A stretch of 64,000 nucleotides of DNA from Clostridiales bacterium (GCA_004555155.1 SFJH01000020.1:8244-72243); one strand, 5' to 3'; numbered from the stretch's first letter, positions 46,790 to 56,592 are shown. A program made the numbers and translations. The notes: generated by a model not told the origin, from the letters alone.

Positions 46790-47680
46790 ATGAAACCAAA
46801 GCTCATCGTCATCGAAGGAACGAACGCCTCCGGCAAGAGCGGACTGGGCGTGGAGCTGGCCGCCCGCTATGGCGGTGAGATCGTCTCGGCGGACTCGCGG
46901 CAGGTGTTCCGCGGCCTGGATCTGGGCAGCGGCAAGATCACGCCCGAGGAAATGCGCGGCGTGCCCCATCATCTGATCGATGTGGCGGAGCCCAACGATT
47001 TCTTTTCCATGCACGACTTCCAGCGGCTGGCCTACGAGGCCATCGACGATATCCTGGTCCGGGGCAAGCTGCCGTTCCTGGTGGGCGGCACAGGGCTGTA
47101 CGTGGCGTCGGTCACCGAGGGCTACGTGATGTCCGACACCGCGCCGGATCTGGAGTACCGCGCCTATCTGGAGACGCTGGAAACGCCGAAGCTCTATGAG
47201 ATACTGCTCTCTGTCCGCCCCGACGCCGACGTGGATCCCAAAAACCGCAACCGCGTGATGCGCATGCTGGAGAAGATTCACGACGGCGACGACCACTCCG
47301 CGCCCAACGAGCCGCGCTACGACTGCGTGAAGCTGGGCGTGACCTGGGATCGCCCGGTGCTGCGCGCACGCATCGACGAGCGGCTGCAGCGCCGCCTGGA
47401 TCAGGGCATGATCGAGGAGGTTCAGCGGCTGCTGGACGGCGGCGCGTCGGTGGAATTCATGATGAAGCTGGGGCTGGAATACCGCTTCATCACCCGCCAT
47501 CTGACCGGCGATCTGCCCGACAGGGACGAGATGGTTTCGCTGCTGGGCACCGCCATCAAGCAGTTTGCCAAGCGGCAGATGATCTGGTTCCGCCGGGACA
47601 GGGAGATCCAGTGGCTGGACATGACCGCCGATCCCGTCGCCCAGGCCTGCGGCATCATCGATTCCTTTCTGAAGTCATGA
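46790..47680 (+). CDS. miaA: tRNA dimethylallyltransferase
   Basis: A 296-residue enzyme that adds the dimethylallyl group to A37 of tRNAs reading UNN codons. The P-loop is GTNASGKS (residues 10-17), followed by IVSADSRQVFRGLDLGSGK (catalytic Asp and substrate site), PHHLIDVAEP and LVGGTGLYVASV. KQFAKRQMIWFRRD near the C-terminus is also typical. Slightly shorter than many homologues (about 310). AAAGGAG precedes the ATG. No hfq or mutL lies nearby. Confidence 0.95.
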   Translation: MKPKLIVIEGTNASGKSGLGVELAARYGGEIVSADSRQVFRGLDLGSGKITPEEMRGVPHHLIDVAEPNDFFSMHDFQRLAYEAIDDILVRGKLPFLVGGTGLYVASVTEGYVMSDTAPDLEYRAYLETLETPKLYEILLSVRPDADVDPKNRNRVMRMLEKIHDGDDHSAPNEPRYDCVKLGVTWDRPVLRARIDERLQRRLDQGMIEEVQRLLDGGASVEFMMKLGLEYRFITRHLTGDLPDRDEMVSLLGTAIKQFAKRQMIWFRRDREIQWLDMTADPVAQACGIIDSFLKS

Positions 47681-47682
47681 CA

Positions 47683-47716
47683 AAAACCCATCCGGCCCTT
47701 TCGCCGGATGGGTTTT
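47683..47716. terminator. Bidirectional terminator between miaA and lplA
   Basis: A perfect 14-bp stem AAAACCCATCCGGC (47683-47696) with its complement (47703-47716), ending in T runs on both strands. Confidence 0.9.
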
Positions 47717-47727
47717 CATGATGGGGA

Positions 47728-48660
47728 TCACAGCAGACAGCCGATGAATTGCTCCGTGCGCTCCTGATCGGACAGCGCCGAACCGACGCGCTCGCGAAGC
47801 TCTCCCAGCTCCAGCCGCGCGCCCTCCAGCGCCGCGCTCAGCGCCGGGCCCCGCTCGCCGGAAATGCGCACGTCCCGCATGACCGCCTTTTCCGCCGCAT
47901 ACTCAATCTGCATCGGCGAACCCCACGGCGCGCAGGCGCGCTCAAAGGTGAATTTCGGCGAATTGGCAAACGTCCACCTCCACGCGCGGTATTTTTCCTC
48001 TGCCAGCGCCTCCGCACGTCCGGTGAAATCCGCGCGCTCCGTCCGCTCCGGGGCGAAGGCGCGCGCCAGATCCTGCACAAAATCGCAAACGTCCCTGTCC
48101 TTCGGGAGGTGTTCGCCGATGTTCGTCACCGGCGCGGGCGCAGACGGGACGGCTTTCGAATGATAGCAGGGGCTGTGACCGTTGGCCAGCGCGCGCAGGG
48201 CCGTCAGATCCGCGCTGAACAGCAGCGTGCCGTGGTGCAGCAGCCGTCCCTTTGAGATCCGCTGGGCGCTTCCGGAAACCTTCCGCCCCGCGACCGCCAG
48301 CGCGCTGGAGCCGCTGCGCTCCGCAGGAACGCCCACCGCGCGCAGCACGCCCACGACCCGATCCAGCACAGCGTCGTAGCCCATGCCGTCCCGGTAGTCC
48401 GTAATCAGCGCATAGTTGACGTTGCCGGGATCGTGATAGACGCATCCGCCGCCGGTGGTCCGGCGCACCAGCGCCACGCCGCGGGCCATCGCCGTGGGCA
48501 CGTGCACCTCCTGAAACAAATTCTGATACCGCCCGCAGACCACCGCCGGACGGTTGCGCCAGATCAGCAGGACGTCCTCCCGGGCGTCCAGTTCAAACGC
48601 GCACTCCTCAAACGCCTGGTTGTACGCGGGATCGAGGGAATCGTTGGGAAAGTAGATCAT
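47728..48660 (-). CDS. lplA: Lipoate--protein ligase A
   Basis: A 310-residue ligase that activates lipoate with ATP and attaches it to E2 subunits or GcvH. The catalytic core carries RRTTGGGCVYHDPGNVNYALI (residues about 70-90) and GRKVSGSAQR with the essential Lys; the C-terminal accessory domain (residues about 225-310) is present, so it should not need a separate partner. The start at 48660 has GGAGG upstream; a 53-codon extension would cross the promoter. No lipoylated enzyme gene is adjacent. Confidence 0.93.
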   Translation of the reverse strand: MIYFPNDSLDPAYNQAFEECAFELDAREDVLLIWRNRPAVVCGRYQNLFQEVHVPTAMARGVALVRRTTGGGCVYHDPGNVNYALITDYRDGMGYDAVLDRVVGVLRAVGVPAERSGSSALAVAGRKVSGSAQRISKGRLLHHGTLLFSADLTALRALANGHSPCYHSKAVPSAPAPVTNIGEHLPKDRDVCDFVQDLARAFAPERTERADFTGRAEALAEEKYRAWRWTFANSPKFTFERACAPWGSPMQIEYAAEKAVMRDVRISGERGPALSAALEGARLELGELRERVGSALSDQERTEQFIGCLL

Positions 48661-48690
48661 GTCGTCCTCCGCAGCATTCGTGATGATGCT

Positions 48691-48719
48691 ATTGTAAACC
48701 GGCCGGCGCCGAATGTAAA
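48691..48719 (-). promoter_or_regulatory. Promoter of lplA
   Basis: Minus-strand TTTACA (48714-48719), 17-nt spacer, TACAAT (48691-48696), divergent from the MFS promoter. Confidence 0.72.
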
Positions 48720-48754
48720 GAGCCGTGAAATCATTTTTCCGCTCCGGATTCCCC

Positions 48755-48783
48755 TTGATTTCCGCACCCTCCCATGCTACAAT
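48755..48783 (+). promoter_or_regulatory. Promoter of the MFS transporter gene
   Basis: TTGATT (48755-48760), 17-nt spacer, TACAAT (48778-48783), 35 nt ahead of the ATG. Confidence 0.7.
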
Positions 48784-48817
48784 GGGCCTGACAGCATTCG
48801 ATTGAGAGGAACCCGAC

Positions 48818-49966
48818 ATGCACTACGCTTCCCTGTACGTCTACTACTTTGTCTACTTTATTATGACCGGCGCGTCCACCTTTGTGCCGAAATTCTACGG
48901 CGAAATCGGCATGAGCAACGCCCGAATCGGCATCCTCACCAGCGTGCCGACGCTGGTGGCGCTGGCGCTCACCCCGCTGCTGGGCATGCTGACGGACCGC
49001 GTTTCCAGAAAGCGGTATCTGCTTTCCGCCATGCTGGTGTTCATGGCGGCGATGTGCTTTCTGGTGCCGTACAGCAACGGCTTTCTGGCGATGCTGGCGG
49101 CGGTCAGCGGCTATACGGTGATCAGCACCTCGGCCAATCCGCTGGCCAACACCATCGCGCTGGAATACACCCGCGAGATCGGCAAGCCCTACGGCCCCAT
49201 CCGGCTGCTGGGCACGGTGGGCTATCAGTGCGGCGCGCTGCTGGTGGGCGTGATATTGTCCAGGAGCCTGAACAGCCTGTATCCGCTGATGGGCGTGGCG
49301 GTGCTGCTGGCCTGCTGCGTCACGTTCCTGATGCCCAATGTGGAGGGCCACCAGCACAGCCGCCAGAAGGTGCCGCTGTCCCGGCTGTTCGCCGACCGGC
49401 ACGTGCGCATGCTGTACATCATCATCTTCTGCGCGACGATCTCCACCCAGTTTTACATCTCGTTTTACACCAAGCACCTGGGCGATCTGGGCATGAGCAA
49501 CGCCGCAACCTCGTGGATTACGCTGCTGTCCGTGATGCTGGAGCTGCCGTTTCTCTACTTCGGCGACCGCATCGCGCGGCGCACGAACATCTGGAACTGG
49601 CTGCTCATCGGACTGGCCGCCAACGGCGTCCGCTGGCTGGGACTGGCCTTCAGCAAAACCGCGCTGCCCAACATCCTGTTTCAGCTGCCGGGCGTGACGG
49701 TGCTGGCCTGCTTCGAGTTCTTCCCTGCCCTGTACCTGAACCGCCGCGTGCCCGCGGAGCTCAGCGGCGCGGCGCAGAACATGCTCTCGCTGGTGTCGTT
49801 CGGCGCGGCGAAGATCGTCGGCAGCCTGATCGGCGGGCAGATCTGCGAATACACCGGCATTCCCGCGATGTTCGCGGCGCTGGGCGTGCTGATGCTGGTC
49901 GGCTGCGCGCTGTTCTGGAAGCCCACCCGCCGACTGATTCAGGACGACCTGCCCGACGCTCTGTGA
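48818..49966 (+). CDS. Major facilitator superfamily transporter
   Basis: A 382-residue protein with about 11-12 membrane spans. The loop between spans 2 and 3 has GMLTDRVSRKRYLL, the MFS G-x-x-x-D-R-x-x-R-K motif, and the second half repeats it as FGDRIARRTNIW. The N-terminus and YPYSxG-like features resemble the MFS_1-like/nucleoside permease group (LacY-like). GAGAGGA precedes the ATG. Substrate and direction are not predictable; it ends 37 nt before the ACT protein gene. Confidence 0.88.
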   Translation: MHYASLYVYYFVYFIMTGASTFVPKFYGEIGMSNARIGILTSVPTLVALALTPLLGMLTDRVSRKRYLLSAMLVFMAAMCFLVPYSNGFLAMLAAVSGYTVISTSANPLANTIALEYTREIGKPYGPIRLLGTVGYQCGALLVGVILSRSLNSLYPLMGVAVLLACCVTFLMPNVEGHQHSRQKVPLSRLFADRHVRMLYIIIFCATISTQFYISFYTKHLGDLGMSNAATSWITLLSVMLELPFLYFGDRIARRTNIWNWLLIGLAANGVRWLGLAFSKTALPNILFQLPGVTVLACFEFFPALYLNRRVPAELSGAAQNMLSLVSFGAAKIVGSLIGGQICEYTGIPAMFAALGVLMLVGCALFWKPTRRLIQDDLPDAL

Positions 49967-50003
49967 GCGGGCCCATTCTTCAACCGATACACAGGAGAAA
50001 ATC

Positions 50004-50441
50004 ATGCTAGACAGCTATCTGATTGTGGAGCGCTCCGCGCTTCCGGACTATTTCATCAAGGTCGTCGAGGCCCGGCGGCTGCTGGAAACCGGCGTATGTA
50101 CGCAGGTCAGCGACGCCGTGCGCGAGGTCGGCATCTCCCGCAGCACCTACTACAAATACAAGGACAAGATCATGGAGCCGACCCAGCTCAATGTCGGCCA
50201 CCGCGCATCGCTGATGCTCACCCTCTGTCACGAGGCGGGCATGCTCTCGCGGGTGCTCAACGCCGTGTCCGATTTCGGCGCGAACATCCTCACCATCACC
50301 CAGAGTCTGCCCGTGCACGGCAAGGCCAGCATCATGCTCACACTGGACACGGTGAACATGGCGCAGTCGGTGGAGCGCATGCTGGAGGCGCTGCAAAACA
50401 TTCAGGGCGTGGAAAAGGTGCGGCTGCTCGCTGTGGAATGA
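50004..50441 (+). CDS. ACT domain-containing protein, UPF0735/PheB type
   Basis: A 145-residue protein. Residues about 1-60 hold an HTH-like segment (SDAVREVGISRSTYYKYKDKI), and residues 68-140 form an ACT domain (ASLMLTLCHEAGMLSRVLNAVSDFGANILTITQSLPV). This is the PheB/UPF0735 family, suspected of amino-acid sensing and often located near hom or thr genes; here it follows an MFS gene and precedes sporulation genes. CAGGAG precedes ATG 50004. Function unproven. Confidence 0.9.
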   Translation: MLDSYLIVERSALPDYFIKVVEARRLLETGVCTQVSDAVREVGISRSTYYKYKDKIMEPTQLNVGHRASLMLTLCHEAGMLSRVLNAVSDFGANILTITQSLPVHGKASIMLTLDTVNMAQSVERMLEALQNIQGVEKVRLLAVE

Positions 50442-50458
50442 TCGAAAGCAGTCCGAGA

Positions 50459-50492
50459 GGATCTGAACGGAAATCCGTTCGGATCCTTTTTT
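50459..50492 (+). terminator. Intrinsic terminator after the ACT protein gene
   Basis: A 13-bp stem with one G-T pair (50459-50471 with 50474-50486), then TTTTTT. It isolates the following sporulation operon, whose promoter should lie between 50493 and 50560. I did not find a sigma-A promoter there, which would suit a forespore sigma factor. Confidence 0.85.
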
Positions 50493-50560
50493 GCGCGTCG
50501 GCTTCATATTTCCCCGGAAAACGGTCAACAATATCCTCGAGAAAGCTCCGGAGGTTCTTT

Positions 50561-50722
50561 ATGCAGTGGATTGAACGCATTGTCTTTTCGGCGCTGATCG
50601 CGGGGATTCTGGCTTGTCTGACAGCGATGCTGATCATGGCGCTGTCCATGCGTACGCCGCAGGCCGCCGTCTTTCCCGGCGCGCAGCTCGTCCATCTCTG
50701 TTCGGGAGGAATGTCTTTATGA
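50561..50722 (+). CDS. Small membrane protein, first gene of the spoVA unit
   Basis: A 53-residue protein with one hydrophobic span (IVFSALIAGILACLTAMLIMAL). CGGAGG lies 6 nt before ATG 50561. Its stop codon overlaps the next small ORF (ATGA), which in turn overlaps spoVAC, so it appears to be a real coupled gene. I do not recognise it; it is much shorter than SpoVAA or SpoVAB, whose place it occupies. Confidence 0.6.
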   Translation: MQWIERIVFSALIAGILACLTAMLIMALSMRTPQAAVFPGAQLVHLCSGGMSL

Positions 50723-50844
50723 ACCGACACTGTCTGCCGCAGAGCGCCGCGCATCCCGCAGACGCGCGCAGCGGCACGGAAATCCGTTATCCCAGCGGCA
50801 AGGGCCGCCACAATTCGCGGGCGCGGGAGGAGGAGCAGACATGA
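50719..50844 (+). CDS. Small basic hydrophilic ORF coupled to spoVAC
   Basis: A 41-residue frame, rich in Arg, His and Ser, without a membrane span. GGGAGG lies 9 nt before ATG 50719; both its ends overlap the neighbouring genes by 4 nt (ATGA). The double overlap and good ribosome site argue for translation. Not recognised; it could be a structural small protein or simply a coupling frame that carries ribosomes to spoVAC. Confidence 0.5.
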   Translation: MNRHCLPQSAAHPADARSGTEIRYPSGKGRHNSRAREEEQT

Positions 50845-51299
50845 CGCAGGGCAACATGCAGCCGGAGGAATACAGCAAGCTGGTCTCCAAAATGACGCCC
50901 CACTCCCGTCATGTGCGCGGCTGCTTCCGGGCGTTCTGGGTGGGCGGCGTGATCTGCATGCTGGGACAGGCGCTCAACGCCCTGGGCGAGACGCTCAACC
51001 TGTGCGAGACGGCCGGGCCGATGTTTACCTCCACCGTGCTGATCTTCCTGGGAACGACGCTCACCGGACTGGGCATCTATGATCGCATCGGCAAATACGC
51101 CGGCTGCGGTTCCATTGTGCCCATCACCGGCTTCGCCAATTCCGTGGCCGCGCCCGCGCTGGAATACCGCCGCGAGGGCATCGTGATGGGCATCGGCGCG
51201 AAGCTGTTCACCCTCGCGGGGCCGGTGCTGGTCTACGGCATCTCCACGTCCATCGGCATCGGCGTGATCTACTGGGCGGTCAGGGGGTGGCTGATGTGA
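50841..51299 (+). CDS. spoVAC: Stage V sporulation protein AC
   Basis: A 152-residue inner-membrane protein with about four spans. In B. subtilis SpoVAC is a mechanosensitive channel of the spore inner membrane, needed for dipicolinic acid uptake in sporulation and release in germination. The GLGIYDRIGKYAGCGSIVPITGFANS and EYRREGIVMGIGAKLFTLAGPVLVYG segments are diagnostic. The ATG lies in the stop of the previous small ORF; GTGA overlap joins it to spoVAD. Confidence 0.95.
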   Translation: MTQGNMQPEEYSKLVSKMTPHSRHVRGCFRAFWVGGVICMLGQALNALGETLNLCETAGPMFTSTVLIFLGTTLTGLGIYDRIGKYAGCGSIVPITGFANSVAAPALEYRREGIVMGIGAKLFTLAGPVLVYGISTSIGIGVIYWAVRGWLM

Positions 51300-52315
51300 G
51301 CCGCGCCGGAGCGCAGACCCTGATTTTTGACAACCCGCCCGCCATTGCGGCGCACATCTCCTACGCCGGACCCAAGGAGGGACAGGGGCCGCTGTCCGAA
51401 TGGTTCGACGTGGTGCTGGCGGATGACCTGCTGGGCCAGAAGAGCTGGGAGCTGGCGGAGAGCGAAATGGTGCGCCGCGCCGTGGAGCAGGCGCTGAAGA
51501 CCGCCGGGATCACCGCCGAATCCGTACAGGCCATGCTGGGCGGCGATCTGAACAACCAGATCATCGCCTCCAGCTTCGCCGCGCGCACGCTGGGCATTCC
51601 CTTTCTGGGGCTCTACGGCGCGTGCTCCACCTTTATTCAGGCCACGCTGCTGGGCGCTTCGCTGATCAGCGGCGGATATCTGGACAACGCCGTCTGCGTG
51701 GCCTCCAGCCACTATTGCACCGCAGAGCGGCAGTTCCGATTCCCCGTGGAGCTGGGCAACCAGCGTCCGCCCCAGGCCAGCTGGACCACCACCGCCTGCG
51801 GCTGCAGCCTTCTGACCGCCAACGCCGCGCCGGGCGCGCTGAAGGTCGTCAGCGGCACCCTCGGCAAGGTGATCGACCTTCAGATCAAGGACGCCAACCA
51901 TATGGGCGCGGCCATGGCCCCGGCGGTCTGCTCCACCATCGAGGCGCATCTGGCCGAGACGGGGCGCACCGCCGACGATTACGACCTGATCGCCACCGGC
52001 GACCTGGGCTGGATCGGCCGGAACATCCTGATGGAGCTGTTTCACCACGACAACGTCGGGATGCCCGACGAAAAGCTGGTAGACTGCGGCGCGAGCATCT
52101 TCTATCAGGAGCAGGATACCCACGCCGGCGGCAGCGGCTGCGGCTGTGTGGCCTCGGTCAGCTGCGGCTGGCTGATGAAGCGCATCGAGCGGGGCGAGCT
52201 GCATCGGGTGCTGATCGCCGGCTCCGGCGCGATGCTCAGTCCCACCAGCTGTCAGCAGGGCGAAACCATCCCCGGCATCTCCTACGCCGTTTGCATCGAA
52301 GGAGGCGCAGAATGA
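51296..52315 (+). CDS. spoVAD: Stage V sporulation protein AD
   Basis: A 339-residue thiolase-fold protein that binds dipicolinic acid in the SpoVA complex. Marks are the thiolase-like GLYGACSTFIQA, CVASSHYCTAERQFRFPVELGNQRPP and TGDLGWIGR. Two GTG starts are possible (51287, 51296); 51296 is chosen because AGGGGG lies 8 nt upstream, it overlaps the spoVAC stop (GTGA), and the length then equals that of B. subtilis SpoVAD. It overlaps spoVAE by 4 nt. Confidence 0.95.
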   Translation: MSRAGAQTLIFDNPPAIAAHISYAGPKEGQGPLSEWFDVVLADDLLGQKSWELAESEMVRRAVEQALKTAGITAESVQAMLGGDLNNQIIASSFAARTLGIPFLGLYGACSTFIQATLLGASLISGGYLDNAVCVASSHYCTAERQFRFPVELGNQRPPQASWTTTACGCSLLTANAAPGALKVVSGTLGKVIDLQIKDANHMGAAMAPAVCSTIEAHLAETGRTADDYDLIATGDLGWIGRNILMELFHHDNVGMPDEKLVDCGASIFYQEQDTHAGGSGCGCVASVSCGWLMKRIERGELHRVLIAGSGAMLSPTSCQQGETIPGISYAVCIEGGAE

Positions 52316-52680
52316 GCGAGCTTCTGATCTATGGAAAAGCCTTCTTGGTAGGCGGACTGATCTGCGTGATCGGCCAGATTCTGATGCAGACCACCAAACT
52401 GACCAGCGCGCGCATTCTGGTGCTGTTCGTGGTCTCCGGAGCGATCCTCACAGGATTGGGGATCTACAAGCCGCTGGTGGACTTCGCCGGCGCGGGCGCA
52501 ACCGTCCCGCTGACCGGCTTCGGCTACTCGCTGGCCATGGGCGCCATCGAGGGCGTGAACAAATACGGCCTCATCGGCGCGCTGTGCGGCGGCGTGACCA
52601 AGACCGCCGCAGGCATCTCCGCCGCAGTGCTGTTCGGCCTGCTCAACGCGCTGATCTTCAAGCCCCACGCCAAGCCGTGA
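52312..52680 (+). CDS. spoVAE: Stage V sporulation protein AE (AEB type)
   Basis: A 122-residue membrane protein with about four spans, homologous to SpoVAC in layout (GLGIYKPLVDFAGAGATVPLTGFGYSLA). It completes the minimal SpoVAC-AD-AE set found in clostridia. GGAGGCG precedes the ATG, which overlaps the spoVAD stop. It is followed by a terminator, so no spoVAF or gerA gene belongs to this operon. Confidence 0.94.
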   Translation: MSELLIYGKAFLVGGLICVIGQILMQTTKLTSARILVLFVVSGAILTGLGIYKPLVDFAGAGATVPLTGFGYSLAMGAIEGVNKYGLIGALCGGVTKTAAGISAAVLFGLLNALIFKPHAKP

Positions 52681-52692
52681 ATCGTTTGTATT

Positions 52693-52735
52693 AAATTTGC
52701 AATTCCAGAAAATTGGAATTGCAAATTTCTGTTTT
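52693..52735 (+). terminator. Intrinsic terminator of the spoVA operon
   Basis: A perfect 15-bp A+T-rich stem (52693-52707 with 52714-52728), loop GAAAAT, followed by CTGTTTTAT. Its right arm overlaps the -35 of the next promoter. Confidence 0.75.
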
Positions 52736-52747
52736 ATCTGATAGAAT
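52719..52747 (+). promoter_or_regulatory. Promoter of the glycine riboswitch transcript
   Basis: TTGCAA (52719-52724), 17-nt spacer, TAGAAT (52742-52747). The transcript should begin near 52754. Confidence 0.6.
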
Positions 52748-52759
52748 GGGATCGTCAGT

Positions 52760-52940
52760 TGATGCTTGCAGGAAAGCGGCGGATCGTTCCGCCCGCCGAA
52801 GGAGTAAAACTCTCAGGCTCCCCGCGCTTCGGGGAAGGGACTGCACGCGGATGGCACTCTGGAGAAGCCCGCCTGGCGCGGGGGCCGAAGGGGAAAGCGC
52901 AAGCGAATCTCTCAGGCAAAAGGACAGAGCAAAGACGCCC
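52760..52940 (+). ncRNA. Tandem glycine riboswitch
   Basis: Two gcvT-type aptamers in series. The first has CCGAAGGAG (52797-52804) and CTCTCAGG (52810-52817); the second has GCCGAAGGGG (about 52885-52894), CTCTCAGG (52909-52916) and the closing AAAAGGACAGAG (52918-52929). These are the conserved glycine-binding elements. The downstream gene is an AGCS alanine/glycine symporter, a known target. Confidence 0.93.
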
Positions 52941-52975
52941 TTTCCATTGGGATGGGTTTCCTTTTGTCCTTCTCC

Positions 52976-53006
52976 GGAGTTGAAGCCCCTTCAACTCTAT
53001 TTTTTA
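52976..53006 (+). terminator. Terminator in the expression platform of the glycine riboswitch
   Basis: AGTTGAAG (52978-52985) with CTTCAACT (52989-52996), extended by one or two outer pairs, then TATTTTTT. It ends about 17 nt before the symporter start codon. Confidence 0.75.
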
Positions 53007-53022
53007 TGGAAGGATGATCCCG

Positions 53023-54579
<1,557 letters not shown>

Positions 54580-54587
54580 TCTGCATA

Positions 54588-54617
54588 AAAAGGAGAACCC
54601 GCGCGGGTTCTCCTTTT
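54588..54617. terminator. Bidirectional terminator between the symporter and rhaM
   Basis: A perfect 30-nt palindrome: AAAAGGAGAACCC (54588-54600), GCGC, and its complement (54605-54617), ending in TTTT on both strands. Confidence 0.9.
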
Positions 54618-54623
54618 GCTGTC

Positions 54624-54941
54624 TCAGTCCAGCCGGAACATCAGCTGCATCTTTGGCTGCGCGCCGGTCAAGGGATCCATCTCCAGCTCCAGCACGTCCT
54701 TCATGTACTCGTTCCATCGATCCACGATCGGACTGCCGGCCTGGGTCTTTTCGGCAAATTCAATGCCCTTTTCGCACTCGTAATAGCCAAACAGCACGTC
54801 GCCGTCGCTCCAGATGGTGTAGTTGCCGATGCCGGCGCTCTTCAAAAGCGCCACCATCTCCGGCCAGATTTCGTCGTGGCGGCGCTTGTATTCCGCCTGC
54901 ATGCCCGGCTTGATGCGGCCCTTCCATGCAAATCGCTCCAT
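54624..54941 (-). CDS. rhaM: L-rhamnose mutarotase
   Basis: A 105-residue dimeric ferredoxin-like protein that interconverts the anomers of L-rhamnose. The N-terminal RFAWKGRIKPGMQAEYKRRHDEIWPEM includes the conserved His of the active site, and IWSDGDVLFGYYE and the C-terminal PKMQLMFRLD match the family (about 104 residues). AAAGGAG precedes ATG 54941. It lies outside any rhamnose operon, so it may serve another deoxysugar. Confidence 0.93.
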   Translation of the reverse strand: MERFAWKGRIKPGMQAEYKRRHDEIWPEMVALLKSAGIGNYTIWSDGDVLFGYYECEKGIEFAEKTQAGSPIVDRWNEYMKDVLELEMDPLTGAQPKMQLMFRLD

Positions 54942-55045
54942 GGGGATGCTCCTTTCGAAAACTAAAATTTCTGCAGATAACATTCGCCCTCTCCGCGCCG
55001 CACTCCTGCCTGGGCCTCGAAATTTTGTCCGCGCCGCCCCTGATC

Positions 55046-55074
55046 TTGACAAATGACATTCGAAATGATATCCT
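55046..55074 (+). promoter_or_regulatory. Promoter of the GDPD gene
   Basis: TTGACA (55046-55051), 17-nt spacer, TATCCT (55069-55074), about 50 nt ahead of the start codon. Confidence 0.65.
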
Positions 55075-55126
55075 TTTTCTGGGATTTGGATCGTCCATTT
55101 CGGACATACGCAAGGAGGAATTCGAC

Positions 55127-55855
55127 ATGCAGGTAATTTACGGACACCGCGGCGCGTCGGGTTACGCGCCGGAAAACACGCTGGAAGCCTTTGAGCTGGC
55201 TGCAAAGATGGGCGCCGCCGGCGTGGAACTGGACGTGCACCTCTCCAAGGACGGCGAGCTGATCGTTGCCCACGACGAGACCATCGACCGCGTCGCCAAC
55301 GGCTCCGGCCGGATCTGCGAAATGACCACCGCGGAACTGAAGAAGTACCGCTTCAACAAAACCCATCCCGAATACGCCAACGCCACCGTTCCCACGCTGC
55401 GCGAGGTCTATGAGCTGCTCAAGCCCTACGGCCTGCACGTGAACGTGGAGCTGAAGAACAGTCGCATCCACTACAAGGGCCTCGAGGAGAAGTGCATCGA
55501 ACTGGCCGCCGAGCTGGGCATGACCGATCGCGTGCTCTACTCCAGCTTCAACCACCACAGCCTGCTGCACGTCAAGGAGATCGACGCCTCTCTGCCCTGC
55601 GGCCTGCTGTACGACGCGACCCTGGTTCGCCCCTGGGTCTATGCGAAGGAGCTGGGCATGAACGCGCTGCATCCCCACTTCTCCGAGCTGCTGATTCCCG
55701 GCGAGTGCGATGAAGCCCATGCCCTCGGCCTGGAGGTCAATCCCTGGACGGTCAACGAGGAGAAGGATCTCATCGCCACCATCAAGGCCGGCGCCGACCG
55801 CATCATCACCAACTATCCCGATCGCGCGCTGGCGCTGCTGAACGCCGCGAAGTAA
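55127..55855 (+). CDS. Glycerophosphodiester phosphodiesterase family protein
   Basis: A 242-residue TIM-barrel enzyme that splits glycerophosphodiesters into glycerol-3-phosphate and an alcohol. The catalytic His pair is seen in GHRGASGYAPENT and AHDETIDR; metal ligands are the Glu and Asp in ELDVHLSKDG. No signal peptide, so it acts in the cytosol, like UgpQ. AAGGAGG precedes the ATG at 55127. It is monocistronic. Confidence 0.94.
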   Translation: MQVIYGHRGASGYAPENTLEAFELAAKMGAAGVELDVHLSKDGELIVAHDETIDRVANGSGRICEMTTAELKKYRFNKTHPEYANATVPTLREVYELLKPYGLHVNVELKNSRIHYKGLEEKCIELAAELGMTDRVLYSSFNHHSLLHVKEIDASLPCGLLYDATLVRPWVYAKELGMNALHPHFSELLIPGECDEAHALGLEVNPWTVNEEKDLIATIKAGADRIITNYPDRALALLNAAK

Positions 55856-55866
55856 GTCTTTTCATG

Positions 55867-55903
55867 CAAAAGACAGACGCCTCATCCGAGGGTCTGTCTT
55901 TTG
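55867..55903. terminator. Bidirectional terminator between GDPD and DUF1349 genes
   Basis: CAAAAGACAGAC (55867-55878) pairs with GTCTGTCTTTTG (55892-55903); an inner CTC/GAG pair shortens the loop. T runs lie on both strands. Confidence 0.88.
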
Positions 55904-55935
55904 TTTGAAGCGCCCTGCCGTTGGTCCGGCTCGCT

Positions 55936-56523
55936 TCAGTGATGCGCCTCCCAGCGGCATTCGCTCAGCTCCATGTGGGTAAACACCGCCTCGAAGGAGG
56001 ATTCCTCCGGCGAACAGGCGTACACGCCGAATTGGATCTCGCCTGCGCCCTCCCACATGTGACAGATGCGCATCTGGCGGAAATGAACGCCATCCTCGGA
56101 GCACTCGATGCAGTAGTCCGACTCCCGGCGGCTCAGGCGGTACCACATGGACTTGATGGACGCGTCGATGTCCGTCGTGGCCCAGTCCGAATAGCCGTGA
56201 TTGGTCACCACGCTGCCCAGCCGCTGGAACACATCGTTTTCATATTCGATGGAAGCCTTGAGCCAGTTGTCGCTGTCCAGATACATCACGATTCCGCACT
56301 GGTCAAAGCGGTGCTTGCTGGCGAAGTCGGTCTTCACGGTGAACGAGAAATACCGCTCGTCCGTGCGCATCTGAAGCACGGGCGCATTGTCGTTGCGGAA
56401 GCCATAGTACGTGCGCTGCCAGAGGTCGGTCACCGGCTCGGTGACGATGGCGATGCGTCCCTCCTCCACGCTGTACTGCTTCGGCGCGCGAATCCATTCC
56501 AGCCGATTGCTTTCAAAAACCAT
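55936..56523 (-). CDS. DUF1349 family concanavalin-like protein
   Basis: A 195-residue beta-sandwich protein of the DUF1349 (YesU-like) family, without signal peptide. Segments such as TDLWQRTYYGFRNDNAPVL, FDQCGIVMYLDSDNWLKASIEYEN and SYDWATTDI-like strands are typical, with WYRLSRRESDYCIECSEDG toward the end. Relatives are associated with plant-polysaccharide use but have no proven activity. GGAGGGG precedes ATG 56523, which lies about 35 nt downstream of the predicted start site; the longer frame to 56772 would cross the promoter. Confidence 0.88.
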   Translation of the reverse strand: MVFESNRLEWIRAPKQYSVEEGRIAIVTEPVTDLWQRTYYGFRNDNAPVLQMRTDERYFSFTVKTDFASKHRFDQCGIVMYLDSDNWLKASIEYENDVFQRLGSVVTNHGYSDWATTDIDASIKSMWYRLSRRESDYCIECSEDGVHFRQMRICHMWEGAGEIQFGVYACSPEESSFEAVFTHMELSECRWEAHH

Positions 56524-56563
56524 ATTTCTTTCCCCTCCTGCTTTCACTGGTTCTCCCGACCCT

Positions 56564-56592
56564 ATTATATCGGATGATCCGATTCCTGTCAA
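56564..56592 (-). promoter_or_regulatory. Promoter of the DUF1349 gene
   Basis: Minus-strand TTGACA (56587-56592), 17-nt spacer, TATAAT (56564-56569). The -35 follows immediately after the T run of the sRNA terminator. Confidence 0.82.
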
